NCBI RefSeq assembly: GCF_003033885.1
Contig: NZ_CP024081.1
Coordinates: forward strand, 3,100,046-3,164,045
Source of the DNA: Pseudomonas rhizophila
GTDB lineage: Bacteria; Pseudomonadota; Gammaproteobacteria; Pseudomonadales; Pseudomonadaceae
DNA: 64,000 nucleotides
Direction: 5' to 3'
In this document: piece after piece, positions 8,569 to 17,937 of the stretch
How positions within the stretch are numbered: the stretch's first letter is position 1
Layout of the letters: each line of letters begins with the position of its first letter
Translations under genes and position numbers: made by a program
Notes under the pieces: generated by a model
The model's database searches: none
The model's input: the letters and a program-made list of their open reading frames with translations, nothing else
Told to the model about the DNA's origin: nothing

Positions 8569-9935
8569 GGCTGGACCGCCTTCTGGGTCGAGGCCACGGC
8601 AGGCCGCGCGGCTTGCTGGACCTGATCCCAGACCCGCAGAAAGTTGCCGCCCCACAGTTTGGCGATGTCCGCTTCGGAGTAGCCGCGGGTCAGCAGTTCG
8701 GCGGTGACGTTGCGGATCTCGCCCACGTCTTCCCAGCCTTTGACGCCGCCGCCCTCGTTGAAGTCCGAACTGATGCCGACATGGTCGATACCGATCTTGC
8801 GTACGGTGTAATCGATGGCGTCGCCCAGGTCCTTGAGGCTGGCCTTGGGTTCCTCCTCCAGAATGCCATAGAGCTGGCCGGCGTATTCACCGAATTTCTG
8901 TTCCGGCCACGCGGCGATGATCGGATCGCCCGGCATCAGCGCCATGGCCAGGTTGGGCAGCGGTGGCAGGTCGAAACGTTGGCGCAGGTCGTTGAGTTTG
9001 TCCTGGGTCTTTTGCGTCAGCGGGCGCAGGTATTGGGAGAAACCGACGACCTGTACCACGCCGCCGCTGGCCTTGATCAGCTGCATTTCCTTGTCGCTGA
9101 GATTGCGCGGGATATCCACCATGGCCCGGGGTGCGGAATGGGAGGCCACCAAGGGCGTGCGGCTCAGTTGCGCAACTTGCTCCAGGGCCTGGGTCGACAT
9201 CTGCGACACGTCGATGATCACGCCCAGGTCGTTCAGGCGCGTCACCGCTTGCTTGCCAATCTCCGACAGGCCGCCGAGGGCGTCAGGTGAGTCGTTGAAG
9301 AACGGCAGAGGGCGCGAGGAGTCGGCCCAGTCGTTGTTGCCGATGTAGCTGAAGCCGAACATGCGCATGCCCCGCGCCGTCCACAGGTCCAGCAGGCTCA
9401 GGTCATGGCCAAGGGGATAGGCGTTGAGCATGCTGATGAAAATCGCGAACTTGCCTTCGCCATGCAGGCGCCGGAAGTCATCCGGGGTGTAGGCGATGGC
9501 GACCTGGTTGGGAAAGTCGCGGACCATGCCGGTGATGATCTTGAAGCGCACTTCCTGCTGATTGCGCGCTTCCTCGACGAAGCCGGCGGTGGGCTTGTGC
9601 GGCGCGTTGGGGCCGTTCCACAGCTCCGGCCAGCCGAAGATCGTCAGGGCCGCGCCGGACAGGTGCCCGCGGTTGGCTTTGACCAGGTCGAACTGGCCTT
9701 TACCGTCTTTGTCCGCCTCGTGACCGGCGGTGCCGAAATTCAGTGGCACGGAGATGCGGCTGTCGAAGGACAGCAGGCGCTCGTGCAGTTCCCTGGCCTC
9801 TTTCATCACCTTGACCGGGTAGCCAGGGTTGTCCCGCCACCAGTGGTCCCAGGCCGCCAGGCCGCCGCCGACCGCCAGTGCAAGGGCCAGGGGCACGCCG
9901 ATGAAGAGAGCTTTTTTCGAACGTGGTGTTGTCAT
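8565..9935 (-). CDS. pvdM: PvdM, dipeptidase-like periplasmic protein
   Basis: A 456-residue membrane-dipeptidase (M19) family protein with an N-terminal membrane anchor (about 9-28). Family landmarks are IDVSQMS, VASHSAPRAM and GISSDFNEGG. The usual N-terminal HxD metal-binding motif is not visible: the equivalent stretch reads SFDSRI. Peptidase activity is therefore doubtful, and the protein may assist another maturation step. It is first in the operon with pvdN and pvdO and follows a perfect PvdS-type box. Confidence 0.9.
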   Translation of the reverse strand: MTTPRSKKALFIGVPLALALAVGGGLAAWDHWWRDNPGYPVKVMKEARELHERLLSFDSRISVPLNFGTAGHEADKDGKGQFDLVKANRGHLSGAALTIFGWPELWNGPNAPHKPTAGFVEEARNQQEVRFKIITGMVRDFPNQVAIAYTPDDFRRLHGEGKFAIFISMLNAYPLGHDLSLLDLWTARGMRMFGFSYIGNNDWADSSRPLPFFNDSPDALGGLSEIGKQAVTRLNDLGVIIDVSQMSTQALEQVAQLSRTPLVASHSAPRAMVDIPRNLSDKEMQLIKASGGVVQVVGFSQYLRPLTQKTQDKLNDLRQRFDLPPLPNLAMALMPGDPIIAAWPEQKFGEYAGQLYGILEEEPKASLKDLGDAIDYTVRKIGIDHVGISSDFNEGGGVKGWEDVGEIRNVTAELLTRGYSEADIAKLWGGNFLRVWDQVQQAARPAVASTQKAVQP

Positions 9936-9985
9936 TGCCGATCTCAGTCAGGTTCGCTGCGGGGGGGCTTTGCTATCTGGGGAGA

Positions 9986-10009
9986 ACGAGTGATCGGCGG
10001 GGAAATTTA
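9986..10009 (-). promoter_or_regulatory. PvdS-type promoter box for pvdMNO
   Basis: Minus strand TAAAT-N16-CGT, exact. It lies about 50-74 bases upstream of the pvdM start, in the divergent region shared with pvdP. Confidence 0.88.
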
Positions 10010-10025
10010 GGTGGGGCCAATGGCC

Positions 10026-10162
10026 CTATCGCGAGCAGGCTCGCTCCCACATTGAACGCGCTCACCTGTGGGAGCGAGCCTGCTCGCGATAGCGGTCTGA
10101 CGGTCGACCGATCTCTCGCGGATGTACCAGATCCATTGTGGGAGCGAGCCTGCTCGCGATGA
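10026..10162. repeat. Three REP copies between divergent pvd promoters
   Basis: One inverted copy (10026-10052) and two direct family A copies (about 10065-10094 and 10137-10162). They fill almost the whole space between the pvdM box and the pvdP box. Confidence 0.85.
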
Positions 10163-10179
10163 GGCCCTCGCAGCCCCTA

Positions 10180-10203
10180 TAAATTTGTCAGTCCCCCCAT
10201 CGT
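10180..10203 (+). promoter_or_regulatory. PvdS-type promoter box for pvdP
   Basis: Plus strand TAAAT-N16-CGT, exact. It ends 46 bases before the pvdP ATG. Confidence 0.88.
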
Positions 10204-10249
10204 TCTAGCTTGGATAAAGCCCGCTCCAGGGCCGAACACAGGTAAGGCA

Positions 10250-11866
10250 ATGACGATTTCTCGACGATGGTTCATGGCGGGCCTGGCGCTGACCGGTGCC
10301 GCCGTGCCTGCGGTGTATTACGGGCATCGCGAACTGACCCGGCCGGACCCCACCATCACCCCCGGCGAGGCCTCATTCGATGTGGCGGACGTGGCGGGGC
10401 AGCGCCGGGCCGATACGCTGCGGGGTATCTGGACGATCCGTTTTTCAGGAAGCGACGCGGGCCTGGACGGTTTGCCCGGCGACGGTCTGCAAGTGTTCCT
10501 CGACATCGCCCACAAGGGCCGTGGCCTGGTGGGCTGCCTCGACACCGCTGAGCGGTTGCGCGCCGGTGATGAGCCGCATTATCGAGTGCTGGGCGACTTG
10601 GCGGGGGATGACAAGAAACAATTGAGCTGGCGCCTGATCGGGACCCGGCAGGACGCGCCGGTCTACGAATTCATCATGACCCTCGACGAGGTCTGGGCCG
10701 GCTTCGGCAATGCCGGCACTGCCACCCTCAGCGGTCGCGTGTTGCGCCTCGATCGCCCGTTGGCGCTGCCGGAACTCGACAATCAGTTCATCGCCCGCAA
10801 GCTGCCGTTCCCCGAAGCCCGGGAACGCACGCCGCTGAGCCCGCCCTTGCTGGCCTGGCTGGTGTCGCCGGAGCATCGGTTGTTCCATCAGCTCTGGCAC
10901 GCCTCGCGGGACAAATGGCACAGCCTGGACGAAGACAAGCGCAATGCCTTGCGAGGCATCGGCTGGCAGCCCGGCCCGCGGGACCATGAACGTGACGCTC
11001 GTGGCAAGCGCAAGGATCGCAACGGCTCGGGCGTGGATTTCTTTTTCATGCACCGGCACATGCTCGGCACGGCCCGTTCGTTCCAGCCGCTGCAGTCGTG
11101 GCCGCGCTTCCCGTTGCCGCAGCCGGAACTGGAGCGTGATCGACTGGGCTTTGCCCGGTATTTCGATAACCACGATGGCACAGCTTTGCCGCCCACCTGG
11201 CTGGCCAGTGGCGACGAGCAGTACGCCCAATGGGTGAGTGACATCAAGACTGCCGAGACCTATCACAGCAATTTCCAGGTCTGGGAATCGCGCTACCGCG
11301 ACCCGCGCTACCTGTCGAAACTGACCCTTGGCCAGTTTGGCTCGGAAGTGGAACTGGGCCTGCATGACTGGCTGCACATGCGCTGGGCTTCGGTGCCCCG
11401 CGATCCTTCCAACGGCCACCCGGTGCCCTTCGCCCGCGACCCGGCGGACTTCGCCCAGCGCTGGTATGAACCGGAAAATGACTTTCTCGGCGACCCGTTT
11501 TCCTCCCATGTGAACCCGGTGTTCTGGGCCTTCCACGGCTGGATCGACGACCGCCTCGAAGACTGGTTCCGCGCTCACGAACGTTTCCATCCGGGTGAAG
11601 TGAGCCGGCTGGAAGTCAACGGCGTGCCCTGGTTCGCCCCCGGCCGCTGGGTAGAAATCGCCGACCCCTGGCTGGGCCCGGTCACCCACGGCTGCAGCAC
11701 CACGCCGGGTTTGCAGCCCGGACGTTCGGTGGAAATGGACCCGGAAACCATGAAACTGGCCCTGCGCATCACCTTCGGCAGCGACGACAAAAAACTCTCC
11801 GAACTGTTCCGCCGCGTGCCGCAGCGGCCGTGGTATGCGCGTAATCTCAAGAGTACGCCGGTGTAA
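10250..11866 (+). CDS. pvdP: PvdP, periplasmic tyrosinase of pyoverdine chromophore formation
   Basis: A 538-residue copper oxidase-like protein. The N-terminus carries a Tat signal (SRRWFMAG, about 1-25). His-rich motifs typical of type 3 copper sites are visible, including FFFMHRHML near residue 265 and NPVFWAFHGWIDD near 420. PvdP oxidises the D-Tyr/Dab unit of ferribactin to start chromophore ring closure in the periplasm. It is transcribed away from pvdMNO from its own PvdS-type box. Confidence 0.92.
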   Translation: MTISRRWFMAGLALTGAAVPAVYYGHRELTRPDPTITPGEASFDVADVAGQRRADTLRGIWTIRFSGSDAGLDGLPGDGLQVFLDIAHKGRGLVGCLDTAERLRAGDEPHYRVLGDLAGDDKKQLSWRLIGTRQDAPVYEFIMTLDEVWAGFGNAGTATLSGRVLRLDRPLALPELDNQFIARKLPFPEARERTPLSPPLLAWLVSPEHRLFHQLWHASRDKWHSLDEDKRNALRGIGWQPGPRDHERDARGKRKDRNGSGVDFFFMHRHMLGTARSFQPLQSWPRFPLPQPELERDRLGFARYFDNHDGTALPPTWLASGDEQYAQWVSDIKTAETYHSNFQVWESRYRDPRYLSKLTLGQFGSEVELGLHDWLHMRWASVPRDPSNGHPVPFARDPADFAQRWYEPENDFLGDPFSSHVNPVFWAFHGWIDDRLEDWFRAHERFHPGEVSRLEVNGVPWFAPGRWVEIADPWLGPVTHGCSTTPGLQPGRSVEMDPETMKLALRITFGSDDKKLSELFRRVPQRPWYARNLKSTPV

Positions 11867-11902
11867 AGCTTCGCTTCCCAAAGAAAACCAAAGCGAACGC
11901 TG

Positions 11903-12036
11903 TTGTGGCGAGGGGATTTATCCCCGCTGGGCTGCGAAGCAGCCCCAAACCAGCGCACTCAAAACAACTGACTCACCGAGGTGCCGGCTAAAGGGGCTGC
12001 TGCGCAGCCCAGCGGGGATAAATCCCCTCGCCACAA
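11903..12036. repeat. REPIN family B
   Basis: Long inverted arms: TTGTGGCGAGGGGATTTATC then CCCGCTGGGCTGCGAAGCAG on the left, and their complement on the right, about 50 bases each. Different core from family A. Confidence 0.85.
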
Positions 12037-12066
12037 ATATCACTTGGCTTGAGAGGGCATGCGCCT

Positions 12067-12393
12067 TTAACGCGGCACTGCGATGTCCAGGGCGCGGTTC
12101 GCCAGCAGCTCACTCAGCTCGACCATCTGCTGGATCCCCAAGGCAAAACTCCGTCGCGCGCCGTCCAAATCAAATGCCAGGTCGCTGGCCATGACATTGA
12201 CTGACGCAAGGGTTTCGCTGAGGTTGGCCAACAGGCATTCCAGGTCCGCACCTTCCGCAACGGTGAACAACTGGCCCGGCGGTAGAGTGGGGTTTTCAGG
12301 TTTGGGGTCGAGGTAAAAGGCGAGGGCGCGGTCGGCGGCTTCGTTGAGTTTTTTGGAATCGTCTTCGGGGGGATTGGGGGTGATCTTGAACAT
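12067..12393 (-). CDS. DUF6124-type small Pseudomonas protein
   Basis: A 108-residue acidic, helix-rich protein starting MFKITPNPPEDDSKKLNEAA, the usual opening of the Pseudomonas DUF6124 family. Function is unknown. No membrane segment or signal peptide is seen. It sits between pvdP and opmQ but has no PvdS-type box, so its link to pyoverdine is probably only positional. The upstream leader is rich in hairpins. Confidence 0.75.
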   Translation of the reverse strand: MFKITPNPPEDDSKKLNEAADRALAFYLDPKPENPTLPPGQLFTVAEGADLECLLANLSETLASVNVMASDLAFDLDGARRSFALGIQQMVELSELLANRALDIAVPR

Positions 12394-12776
12394 GGTGCAG
12401 CTCCTGATTATTCAAAGGGCGCTGCCAGACATCACTTGCAGATGATGGGGTGGCAGCTATGCGCGGGTCTGCAAGACCGGGAAACCAGGAACCCGGCAGA
12501 CCCGAAGGTCTCCCGCACACAGCCGCCATAAAACGAACACGAACGTGTCGATTGGCTTCGGCTATGCGCCTGGTATTCGGCGGGCTTGCAGACCCGATCA
12601 CTGATGAGCAGTGACGGGGAACAAGTTATCGGCAGGGGACCAAGCGCACAAGCCGACGGATTCTGGCGCAGTTGTAGGCAATGGCGCAAGGCAGCGTAGC
12701 CTTGCTCGGACGTCCTACATGGCCGGATAAACAGAACCTAAGCCGAACCCCCTTTAATGAAACGTGGAGAATTATC
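12394..12776 (-). other. Structured leader region upstream of the DUF6124 gene
   Basis: No credible gene is seen here. On the minus strand upstream of the DUF6124 start there are nested inverted repeats: CTGCCA/TGGCAG (12422-12456), CGGGTCTGC/GCAGACCCG (12464-12504, with an inner CCGGG/CCCGG) and GACC-CGAA-GGTC (about 12499-12510). The 16-base CGGGCTTGCAGACCCG near 12579 is a related copy. Short overlapping frames (12296-12601 and 12432-12689) look like translated repeat. It could be a folded 5' untranslated region or a degenerate repeat array. Confidence 0.5.
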
Positions 12777-12908
12777 TGTGGCGAGGGAGCTTGCTCCCGC
12801 TGGGCTGCGAAGCGGCCCCAAAACCAGCCCCCTCAAACGATCTGACCCACCGAGGTACCGGCCATTGGGGCTGCTGCGCAGCCCAGCGGGAGCAAGCTCC
12901 CTCGCCAC
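12777..12908. repeat. REPIN family B
   Basis: TGTGGCGAGGGAGCTTGCTC arms followed by GCTGGGCTGCGAAGC, inverted about 130 bases later. It lies 34 bases downstream of the opmQ stop. Confidence 0.85.
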
Positions 12909-12942
12909 GGGTGTCACTTGGCTTGATAAGGCGGGCGAAGGT

Positions 12943-14337
12943 TTACATCACCCGCCAACCCCCACCCAGCGCCCTGTACAACGCCACGCTCGCCTGCACT
13001 CGCGCCAATCGCAATTGCACGTTCATGTCCTGGGCGGCGTACAGCGTGCGTTGGGTTTCCAGCACGGTGAGCAGGTCTTCGGCGCCGGCCTGATAACGGC
13101 TCTGGGCGATGTCGAAGGCGCTCTGGGCTTGGTGCAGTTCTTCGCTTTGCCATTGTCGCTGCTGGTCGAGCCCGTGGATGCCGTTCAGGGCTTTTTCGAC
13201 GTCGGCGAAGCCGTTGATGATGGCGGCGCGGTAGAGCTCCAGCAGTTCTTCCTGGCGCGCGGTGGCTCGGTCGCGTTCGGCCTTGAGGCGGCCATTGTTG
13301 AAGATCGGCGCGGCCAAACCTGCGGTGAGGTTGTAGACGTTGTTGCGCAGCAACTGCTCGGCAATGTCGGCGCCGGTGGCGAGGCTCAGGCCCAGGGTCA
13401 TGGAGGGCAACATCGCCGCGCGGGCTACGCTGATGTCGGCCTGGGCGGCGGCGAGGCGGGCTTCGGCGGCGGCGATGTCGGGGCGGCGACTGAGCAGGTC
13501 GCTGGGCACCCCGGCGTCGATGGCGGGCCAGTGCAAACGGTCGAAATTCTCATCGTCGAGTGTGACCGACTGCACCGGTTGCCCCAGCAGCGCCGCCAGG
13601 CTGATCAAGGCTTCCCGGGCCTGCTGCTGCACTTGAGGCAACCTGCGCTGTTGCGCCGCCACCAGGCTTTTTTGCTGGGACAACTCCAGGGCCGTGGCAC
13701 TGCCGGCGTCGTAGCGGGTTTGCACCAGATCGAGTACGCGTTGGGCGTTGTCCAGGTTCTGTTCGGCGATGCGCTGTTGCTCGCGCAGGGACAGCGCCTG
13801 GGTGTAGCTATTGGCGACGCCGCTGAGCAGGGTCAATTCCACGGTCGCCCGGTCGAACTGGCTGGCTGACAGACTGCTCAGCGCGCTGTCCCTGGCCGCT
13901 CGTTTGCCGCCCCAGAAGTCCAGCTCATAGCTGGCGCTGAGGTGGGCGTCGTAGTAGTCGATGGTGCGGTTGTCCCGATTGACGTCCAGTTGGCTGTAAC
14001 CCTTGCCCCGCAACAACTCTTGACGAGTGCCGTTGAGTCCGGCCGTGACCGCCGGCAGCAACGGCGCGCCGGCGATTACTGCGCTGGCCTCGGCCTGGCG
14101 CACTCGGGCCATGGCGGCAGCGAGGTCGTGGCTGTCCCGGCGCGCCTGCTCGATCAAACGGTTCAATTGCGGACTACCAAAGTGCGTCCACCATTGCTGG
14201 TTATCGGTTCGAGCGGTGGCGGTGTCGAAACTTTGCCAGGCCGGTGGCGGCTGGATGCCGCTGTCCGGCGTCGGCGGGGGGGTGCCGCAGGCCGCCAGTA
14301 ACAGGCCTGCGGCCAGGAGGGTCAGGTGCGCTTTCAT
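12943..14337 (-). CDS. opmQ: OpmQ, outer-membrane channel of the PvdRT-OpmQ exporter
   Basis: A 464-residue TolC/OprM-type efflux lipoprotein. The signal peptide ends in a lipobox (LLLAAC, Cys near residue 17), followed by two outer-membrane efflux repeats rich in coiled-coil helix. The family exports newly made or recycled pyoverdine, and other compounds, across the outer membrane. The start at 14337 is chosen for the lipoprotein signal; a longer frame exists but overlaps pvdT. The gap to pvdT is 10 bases. Confidence 0.9.
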   Translation of the reverse strand: MKAHLTLLAAGLLLAACGTPPPTPDSGIQPPPAWQSFDTATARTDNQQWWTHFGSPQLNRLIEQARRDSHDLAAAMARVRQAEASAVIAGAPLLPAVTAGLNGTRQELLRGKGYSQLDVNRDNRTIDYYDAHLSASYELDFWGGKRAARDSALSSLSASQFDRATVELTLLSGVANSYTQALSLREQQRIAEQNLDNAQRVLDLVQTRYDAGSATALELSQQKSLVAAQQRRLPQVQQQAREALISLAALLGQPVQSVTLDDENFDRLHWPAIDAGVPSDLLSRRPDIAAAEARLAAAQADISVARAAMLPSMTLGLSLATGADIAEQLLRNNVYNLTAGLAAPIFNNGRLKAERDRATARQEELLELYRAAIINGFADVEKALNGIHGLDQQRQWQSEELHQAQSAFDIAQSRYQAGAEDLLTVLETQRTLYAAQDMNVQLRLARVQASVALYRALGGGWRVM

Positions 14338-14347
14338 AAGGTGAGGT

Positions 14348-16318
14348 TCATTCACTGGTGAGGGCCGCGACCGGGTCGAGGCGAGCCGCCTTGCGGGCCG
14401 GCATGAAACCGAAGACAACGCCGGTGACCAGGGCGCAGCCGAAAGCGCCGAACACCGCCAGCCATTCGAAGGCCACGGCGATCTTGCCTAGCAGCAACGC
14501 ACCGCCCACCAGCAAGGCCAGGCCGATCCCGGCCAACCCACCGACCACCGAGAGCATCACCGCTTCGGTGAGGAACTGGCGCAGGATGTCCCGCTGGCGC
14601 GCGCCGGTGGCCATGCGAATGCCGATCTCGCGGGTTCGCTCGCGCACGGTCATGAGCATGATGTTCATCACGCCGATGCCACCCACTAGCAGCGAAATCG
14701 CGGCAATGGCCCCGAGCATCAGCGACAGTGTGCCCTGGGTGCGCGCCTCGGCCTGGATCATCGCGGCGTTGTTGGTCAGTTCGAAATCCTGCTTGCCGTC
14801 ATGCAGGCGCAACAGGGTGCGGGAGATGGCCTGTTCGGCCTCCCTGACCTTGCCCGCGTCCCGGGCGGCGATCACCACGTACTCGGGATGCCGGCTGCCG
14901 AACAAGCGCACGCTGGCGGCGGAGTAGGGCACGGCGATGCGGTTGTCGGCGTCCGAATCCCCGGAACTGGCACCTTTTTCCGCCAGCACGCCGACCACCT
15001 GAAAGGGCACGTTCTCAATCAGGATGTAGCGGCCGATGGGGTCGTCGACCTCCTTGAGCAGCTTGTGCCGGACCTTGTGACCGATCACCGCCACTGCCGC
15101 CGCGCTGCGTTCATCGGCATCGGTGAAGTAGCTGCCCTGGGCCACCGGCCAATTGAAGATGGTCGGGAAGTTCGTATCGTTGCCGCCGACGTAGCTGGTG
15201 TGGTCGAGGTTGCCGAAACGCACGCTGGCGTCGGCGCCGTTGACCGGCATGATGCGCTGCACCTCGGGCAGGGCGGCGAGGGCCGCCAGGTCGTGTTCGC
15301 TGATGATGCCCTTGGCGGCGCGCGGGGTGGGCGCGGTGCCGTTGAGGTAGATGATGTTGGAGCCGAAGGCGCCCATCTGGGCCATGACCTGACGTTTGCT
15401 GCCTTCGCCCACGGCCAGCATCACCACCACCGAGGCCACGCCGATGACAATGCCCAGCAGCGTCAGGGCGGTGCGGAAGCGGTTGATCCACATCACCCGC
15501 CACGCCGCTTGCACGGCGTCGAGCAGTTCGCCTTTCCAGGCGCCGTTGTGTTCGCTGCCGGCGCTCAGGCGCTGGCGCAGGTCCACCGCTTGCAGTGCCT
15601 TCGGATTGGCTTGCACGTGGTGCGGCAAAGCGCCGGCGTTGTCGCTGATGATCAGCCCGTCGCGAATCTCAATGATGCGCTTGGCCCGCGCCGCCACCTC
15701 GCGGTCGTGGGTGATCAGGATCACCACATGACCCTGGCTCGCCAGTTCATCGAGCAACGCCATGACCTCGATGCCGCTCTGGCTGTCGAGGGCGCCGGTG
15801 GGTTCGTCGGCGAGGATGATGTGGCCGCCGTTCATCAATGCCCGGGCAATCGACACCCGTTGCTGCTGACCGCCGGACAGTTGATGAGGGCGGTTGCCGG
15901 TGCGGCTGGCCAGACCCAGGCGTTCGAGCAGGGCGCTGGCCCGGGCGTGGCGCTCGGCGGCCGAAGTGCCGGCGTAGATGGCCGGCATCTCGACATTTTC
16001 CTGGGCGGTGCCGGACGGGATCAGGTGATAGCCCTGGAACACGAAGCCGAAGGCTTCGCGTCGCAGCCAGGCCAGTTCGTCACTGCCCAGGCCGGCGACG
16101 TCTTCGCCGGCAAACCAGTAATCGCCGCTGGTGGGGCGGTCGAGGCAGCCGAGGATGTTCATCAAGGTGGACTTGCCGGAGCCGGACGCTCCGACAATCG
16201 CCAGGAATTCCCCGGCGTGAATGGACAAGTCGATGCCGCGCAGTACCTCCACCCGAGGGCTGTCGCCACCGCCGTAAACCTTGCGAATGTCCCGCAGTTC
16301 GATCAGGGGCGCGTCCAT
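14348..16318 (-). CDS. pvdT: PvdT, MacB-like ABC permease/ATPase
   Basis: A 656-residue fusion. The N-terminal ATPase domain (about 1-230) has Walker [10 protein letters not shown], signature LSGGQQQR and Walker [10 protein letters not shown] first transmembrane helix near 280, a periplasmic MacB-type domain and three C-terminal helices follow. It energises periplasm-to-outside export of pyoverdine with PvdR and OpmQ. Its ATG directly abuts the pvdR stop codon. Confidence 0.93.
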   Translation of the reverse strand: MDAPLIELRDIRKVYGGGDSPRVEVLRGIDLSIHAGEFLAIVGASGSGKSTLMNILGCLDRPTSGDYWFAGEDVAGLGSDELAWLRREAFGFVFQGYHLIPSGTAQENVEMPAIYAGTSAAERHARASALLERLGLASRTGNRPHQLSGGQQQRVSIARALMNGGHIILADEPTGALDSQSGIEVMALLDELASQGHVVILITHDREVAARAKRIIEIRDGLIISDNAGALPHHVQANPKALQAVDLRQRLSAGSEHNGAWKGELLDAVQAAWRVMWINRFRTALTLLGIVIGVASVVVMLAVGEGSKRQVMAQMGAFGSNIIYLNGTAPTPRAAKGIISEHDLAALAALPEVQRIMPVNGADASVRFGNLDHTSYVGGNDTNFPTIFNWPVAQGSYFTDADERSAAAVAVIGHKVRHKLLKEVDDPIGRYILIENVPFQVVGVLAEKGASSGDSDADNRIAVPYSAASVRLFGSRHPEYVVIAARDAGKVREAEQAISRTLLRLHDGKQDFELTNNAAMIQAEARTQGTLSLMLGAIAAISLLVGGIGVMNIMLMTVRERTREIGIRMATGARQRDILRQFLTEAVMLSVVGGLAGIGLALLVGGALLLGKIAVAFEWLAVFGAFGCALVTGVVFGFMPARKAARLDPVAALTSE

Positions 16319-17470
16319 TCAGCCTCCACTGCCGACGGCCGGACCGATCAGCACCCGGTCGCCTTCACTCAGGCCGTCGAGAATTTCGGTACGCAGCCGA
16401 TCGCTGGCGCCGGTGCGAACAGTGCGCGGCTGGACATCGCCATTGTCGGCCACCACCTGCACTTGCCTGGCGTTGGCCTGCAACGCAGCGCTGGGCACGG
16501 TCAGGACATCGCGTGCCTGGGCGGCAACAAAAAACACCTGGGCGGTCATTTCCGTCATCAGGGCGCGGTCGGCGTTATCCACATCCAGCAACACGGTATA
16601 GAGCACCACCCGTTCGCTGCCACTGCGCCCGCCCGTGAGGCTGCCGCCCTGGCTCGCTTCCAGCGGGCGCGGCGGCACCGGCAGGATCTGGCGCACGGTG
16701 CTGCTCCAGCGGCGGGCGCCGCCGGCCAGGGTGGTGAAGTAGGCGGTCATGCCCGGTTTGACGTGGCCGATGTCCGCTTCCGAGACTTCGGCCCAGACCG
16801 TCATTGGCGACAGGCGCGCGATGCGCAGAATCAACGGGGTTTGCTGCTGGGCGTTAAGAGTCTGGCCTTCCCGGGCACCGACGGCGACCACGGTGCCGCT
16901 CATGGGCGCGAAAATGCGCGTGTAACCCAGCTCGGCCTCGTCACTGCGCAGGTTGGCCTGGGCCTGGCGGATCTGGGCCTGGAACATGTCGATGCGCGCC
17001 TGGGTCGCCCGCACTTCGGCCTGGGCAGTCTGCACGTCTTCCTCGCGGGTGGCGCCGCCGGCCTTGAGTTGCTGCTGGCGGCGGAATTTCTGCTGGGCCA
17101 GATCGTGCTGGGCTCGTTGTTCCTGGAGCTGGGCCTTGAGGTTTTCAATGGAGAAGCGTCCGGCGTCCAGCTTGGCCTTTTGTGTGGAGGGATCGATCTC
17201 AACCAGCAATTGGCCTTCGCGAACTTCGTCGCCGGCTTCTACATGAATCTTGCGGATCTGCCCGGACGCCTGGGCGCCGACGTCCACGTAACGCCGCGGT
17301 TGCAGGGTGCCGAGGGCGGTGACGCTGTTTTCGATATCGCCACGGGTGACGGGGGCGGTAATAAGCGATTCACGGCTCGGGGCCACCGCTTGCCAGGCGG
17401 CAAAGGCCACGGCTGGAAGCAGGGCGAAGGTTAAAAGCCAGGCGCGTCGGGTAGGGCGGGGACGTTTCAT
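16319..17470 (-). CDS. pvdR: PvdR, periplasmic adaptor of PvdRT-OpmQ
   Basis: A 383-residue membrane-fusion protein: an N-terminal membrane anchor after MKRPRPTRRAW, a biotinyl-lipoyl-like hairpin with a long coiled coil (about 90-190), and beta-barrel segments. The start at 17470 is preferred over a frame beginning at 17608 because it yields the expected anchor and leaves the promoter box upstream. It is first in the pvdR-pvdT-opmQ operon. Confidence 0.9.
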   Translation of the reverse strand: MKRPRPTRRAWLLTFALLPAVAFAAWQAVAPSRESLITAPVTRGDIENSVTALGTLQPRRYVDVGAQASGQIRKIHVEAGDEVREGQLLVEIDPSTQKAKLDAGRFSIENLKAQLQEQRAQHDLAQQKFRRQQQLKAGGATREEDVQTAQAEVRATQARIDMFQAQIRQAQANLRSDEAELGYTRIFAPMSGTVVAVGAREGQTLNAQQQTPLILRIARLSPMTVWAEVSEADIGHVKPGMTAYFTTLAGGARRWSSTVRQILPVPPRPLEASQGGSLTGGRSGSERVVLYTVLLDVDNADRALMTEMTAQVFFVAAQARDVLTVPSAALQANARQVQVVADNGDVQPRTVRTGASDRLRTEILDGLSEGDRVLIGPAVGSGG

Positions 17471-17537
17471 GCAGGGTTCCGGCCGGTGGTGTCGGGCCCG
17501 TTCCATGAGGGGCAGGGACGGGAGGCTGTCTTGGTAA

Positions 17538-17561
17538 ACGAGCGCTTCGGACGGGAATTTA
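17538..17561 (-). promoter_or_regulatory. PvdS-type promoter box for pvdRT-opmQ
   Basis: Minus strand TAAAT-N16-CGT, exact, 68-91 bases upstream of the chosen pvdR start. Confidence 0.86.
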
Positions 17562-17623
17562 CTGTGTGAAACACTTGGTAGCAGGATGGCGGATGGGCAA
17601 CGCAACAACCAAGACAGGTGATG

Positions 17624-17758
17624 TTGTGGCGAGGGGATTTATCCCCGCAGGGCTGCGCAGCAGCCCCAAAACCTGCTACTCAAAACATCTGGCACACCGA
17701 GTTGTTGGCTATGAGGGGCTGCTGTGCAGCCCAGCGGGGATAAATCCCCTCGCCACAA
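17624..17758. repeat. REPIN family B between pvdR and fpvI
   Basis: TTGTGGCGAGGGGATTTATC arms in inverted orientation, about 135 bases in all, in the divergent pvdR/fpvI region. Confidence 0.85.
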
Positions 17759-17825
17759 CATCAGTGTCGGTGCCAGTAGAAATGAACGAATCAGCCTTGA
17801 TACAAACCAAAGCTTTAAATCTATA

Positions 17826-17840
17826 TGAGAATTACTATAA
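17826..17840 (+). promoter_or_regulatory. Candidate Fur box before fpvI
   Basis: TGAGAAT-T-ACTATAA resembles the 7-1-7 Fur pattern TGATAAT-x-ATTATCA (11 of 14 arm positions). It lies in an AT-rich stretch about 100 bases upstream of the fpvI ATG, as expected for an iron-repressed sigma gene. Confidence 0.55.
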
Positions 17841-17937
17841 ATTACGCGATGAAATCTGCCACTATCGTGCCATTGCCGATTTCAGGCACGCCGATCTGGC
17901 ACAGGGATAGCTGTCGCAGCCATTGCGCAGGGGAGTC

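Noticed and set aside
10445..11881. 478-residue minus-strand open frame
   Set aside because: Antisense to pvdP, which has clear tyrosinase and Tat motifs.
12296..12689. Two minus-strand frames of 101 and 85 residues upstream of the DUF6124 gene
   Set aside because: They are translations of the hairpin repeats, overlap one another, and lack ribosome sites.
14801..17434. 877-residue plus-strand open frame
   Set aside because: It is antisense to pvdT and pvdR, which have full domain motifs; the composition (Gly, His, Val and Ala rich) is that of a shadow frame in GC-rich DNA.
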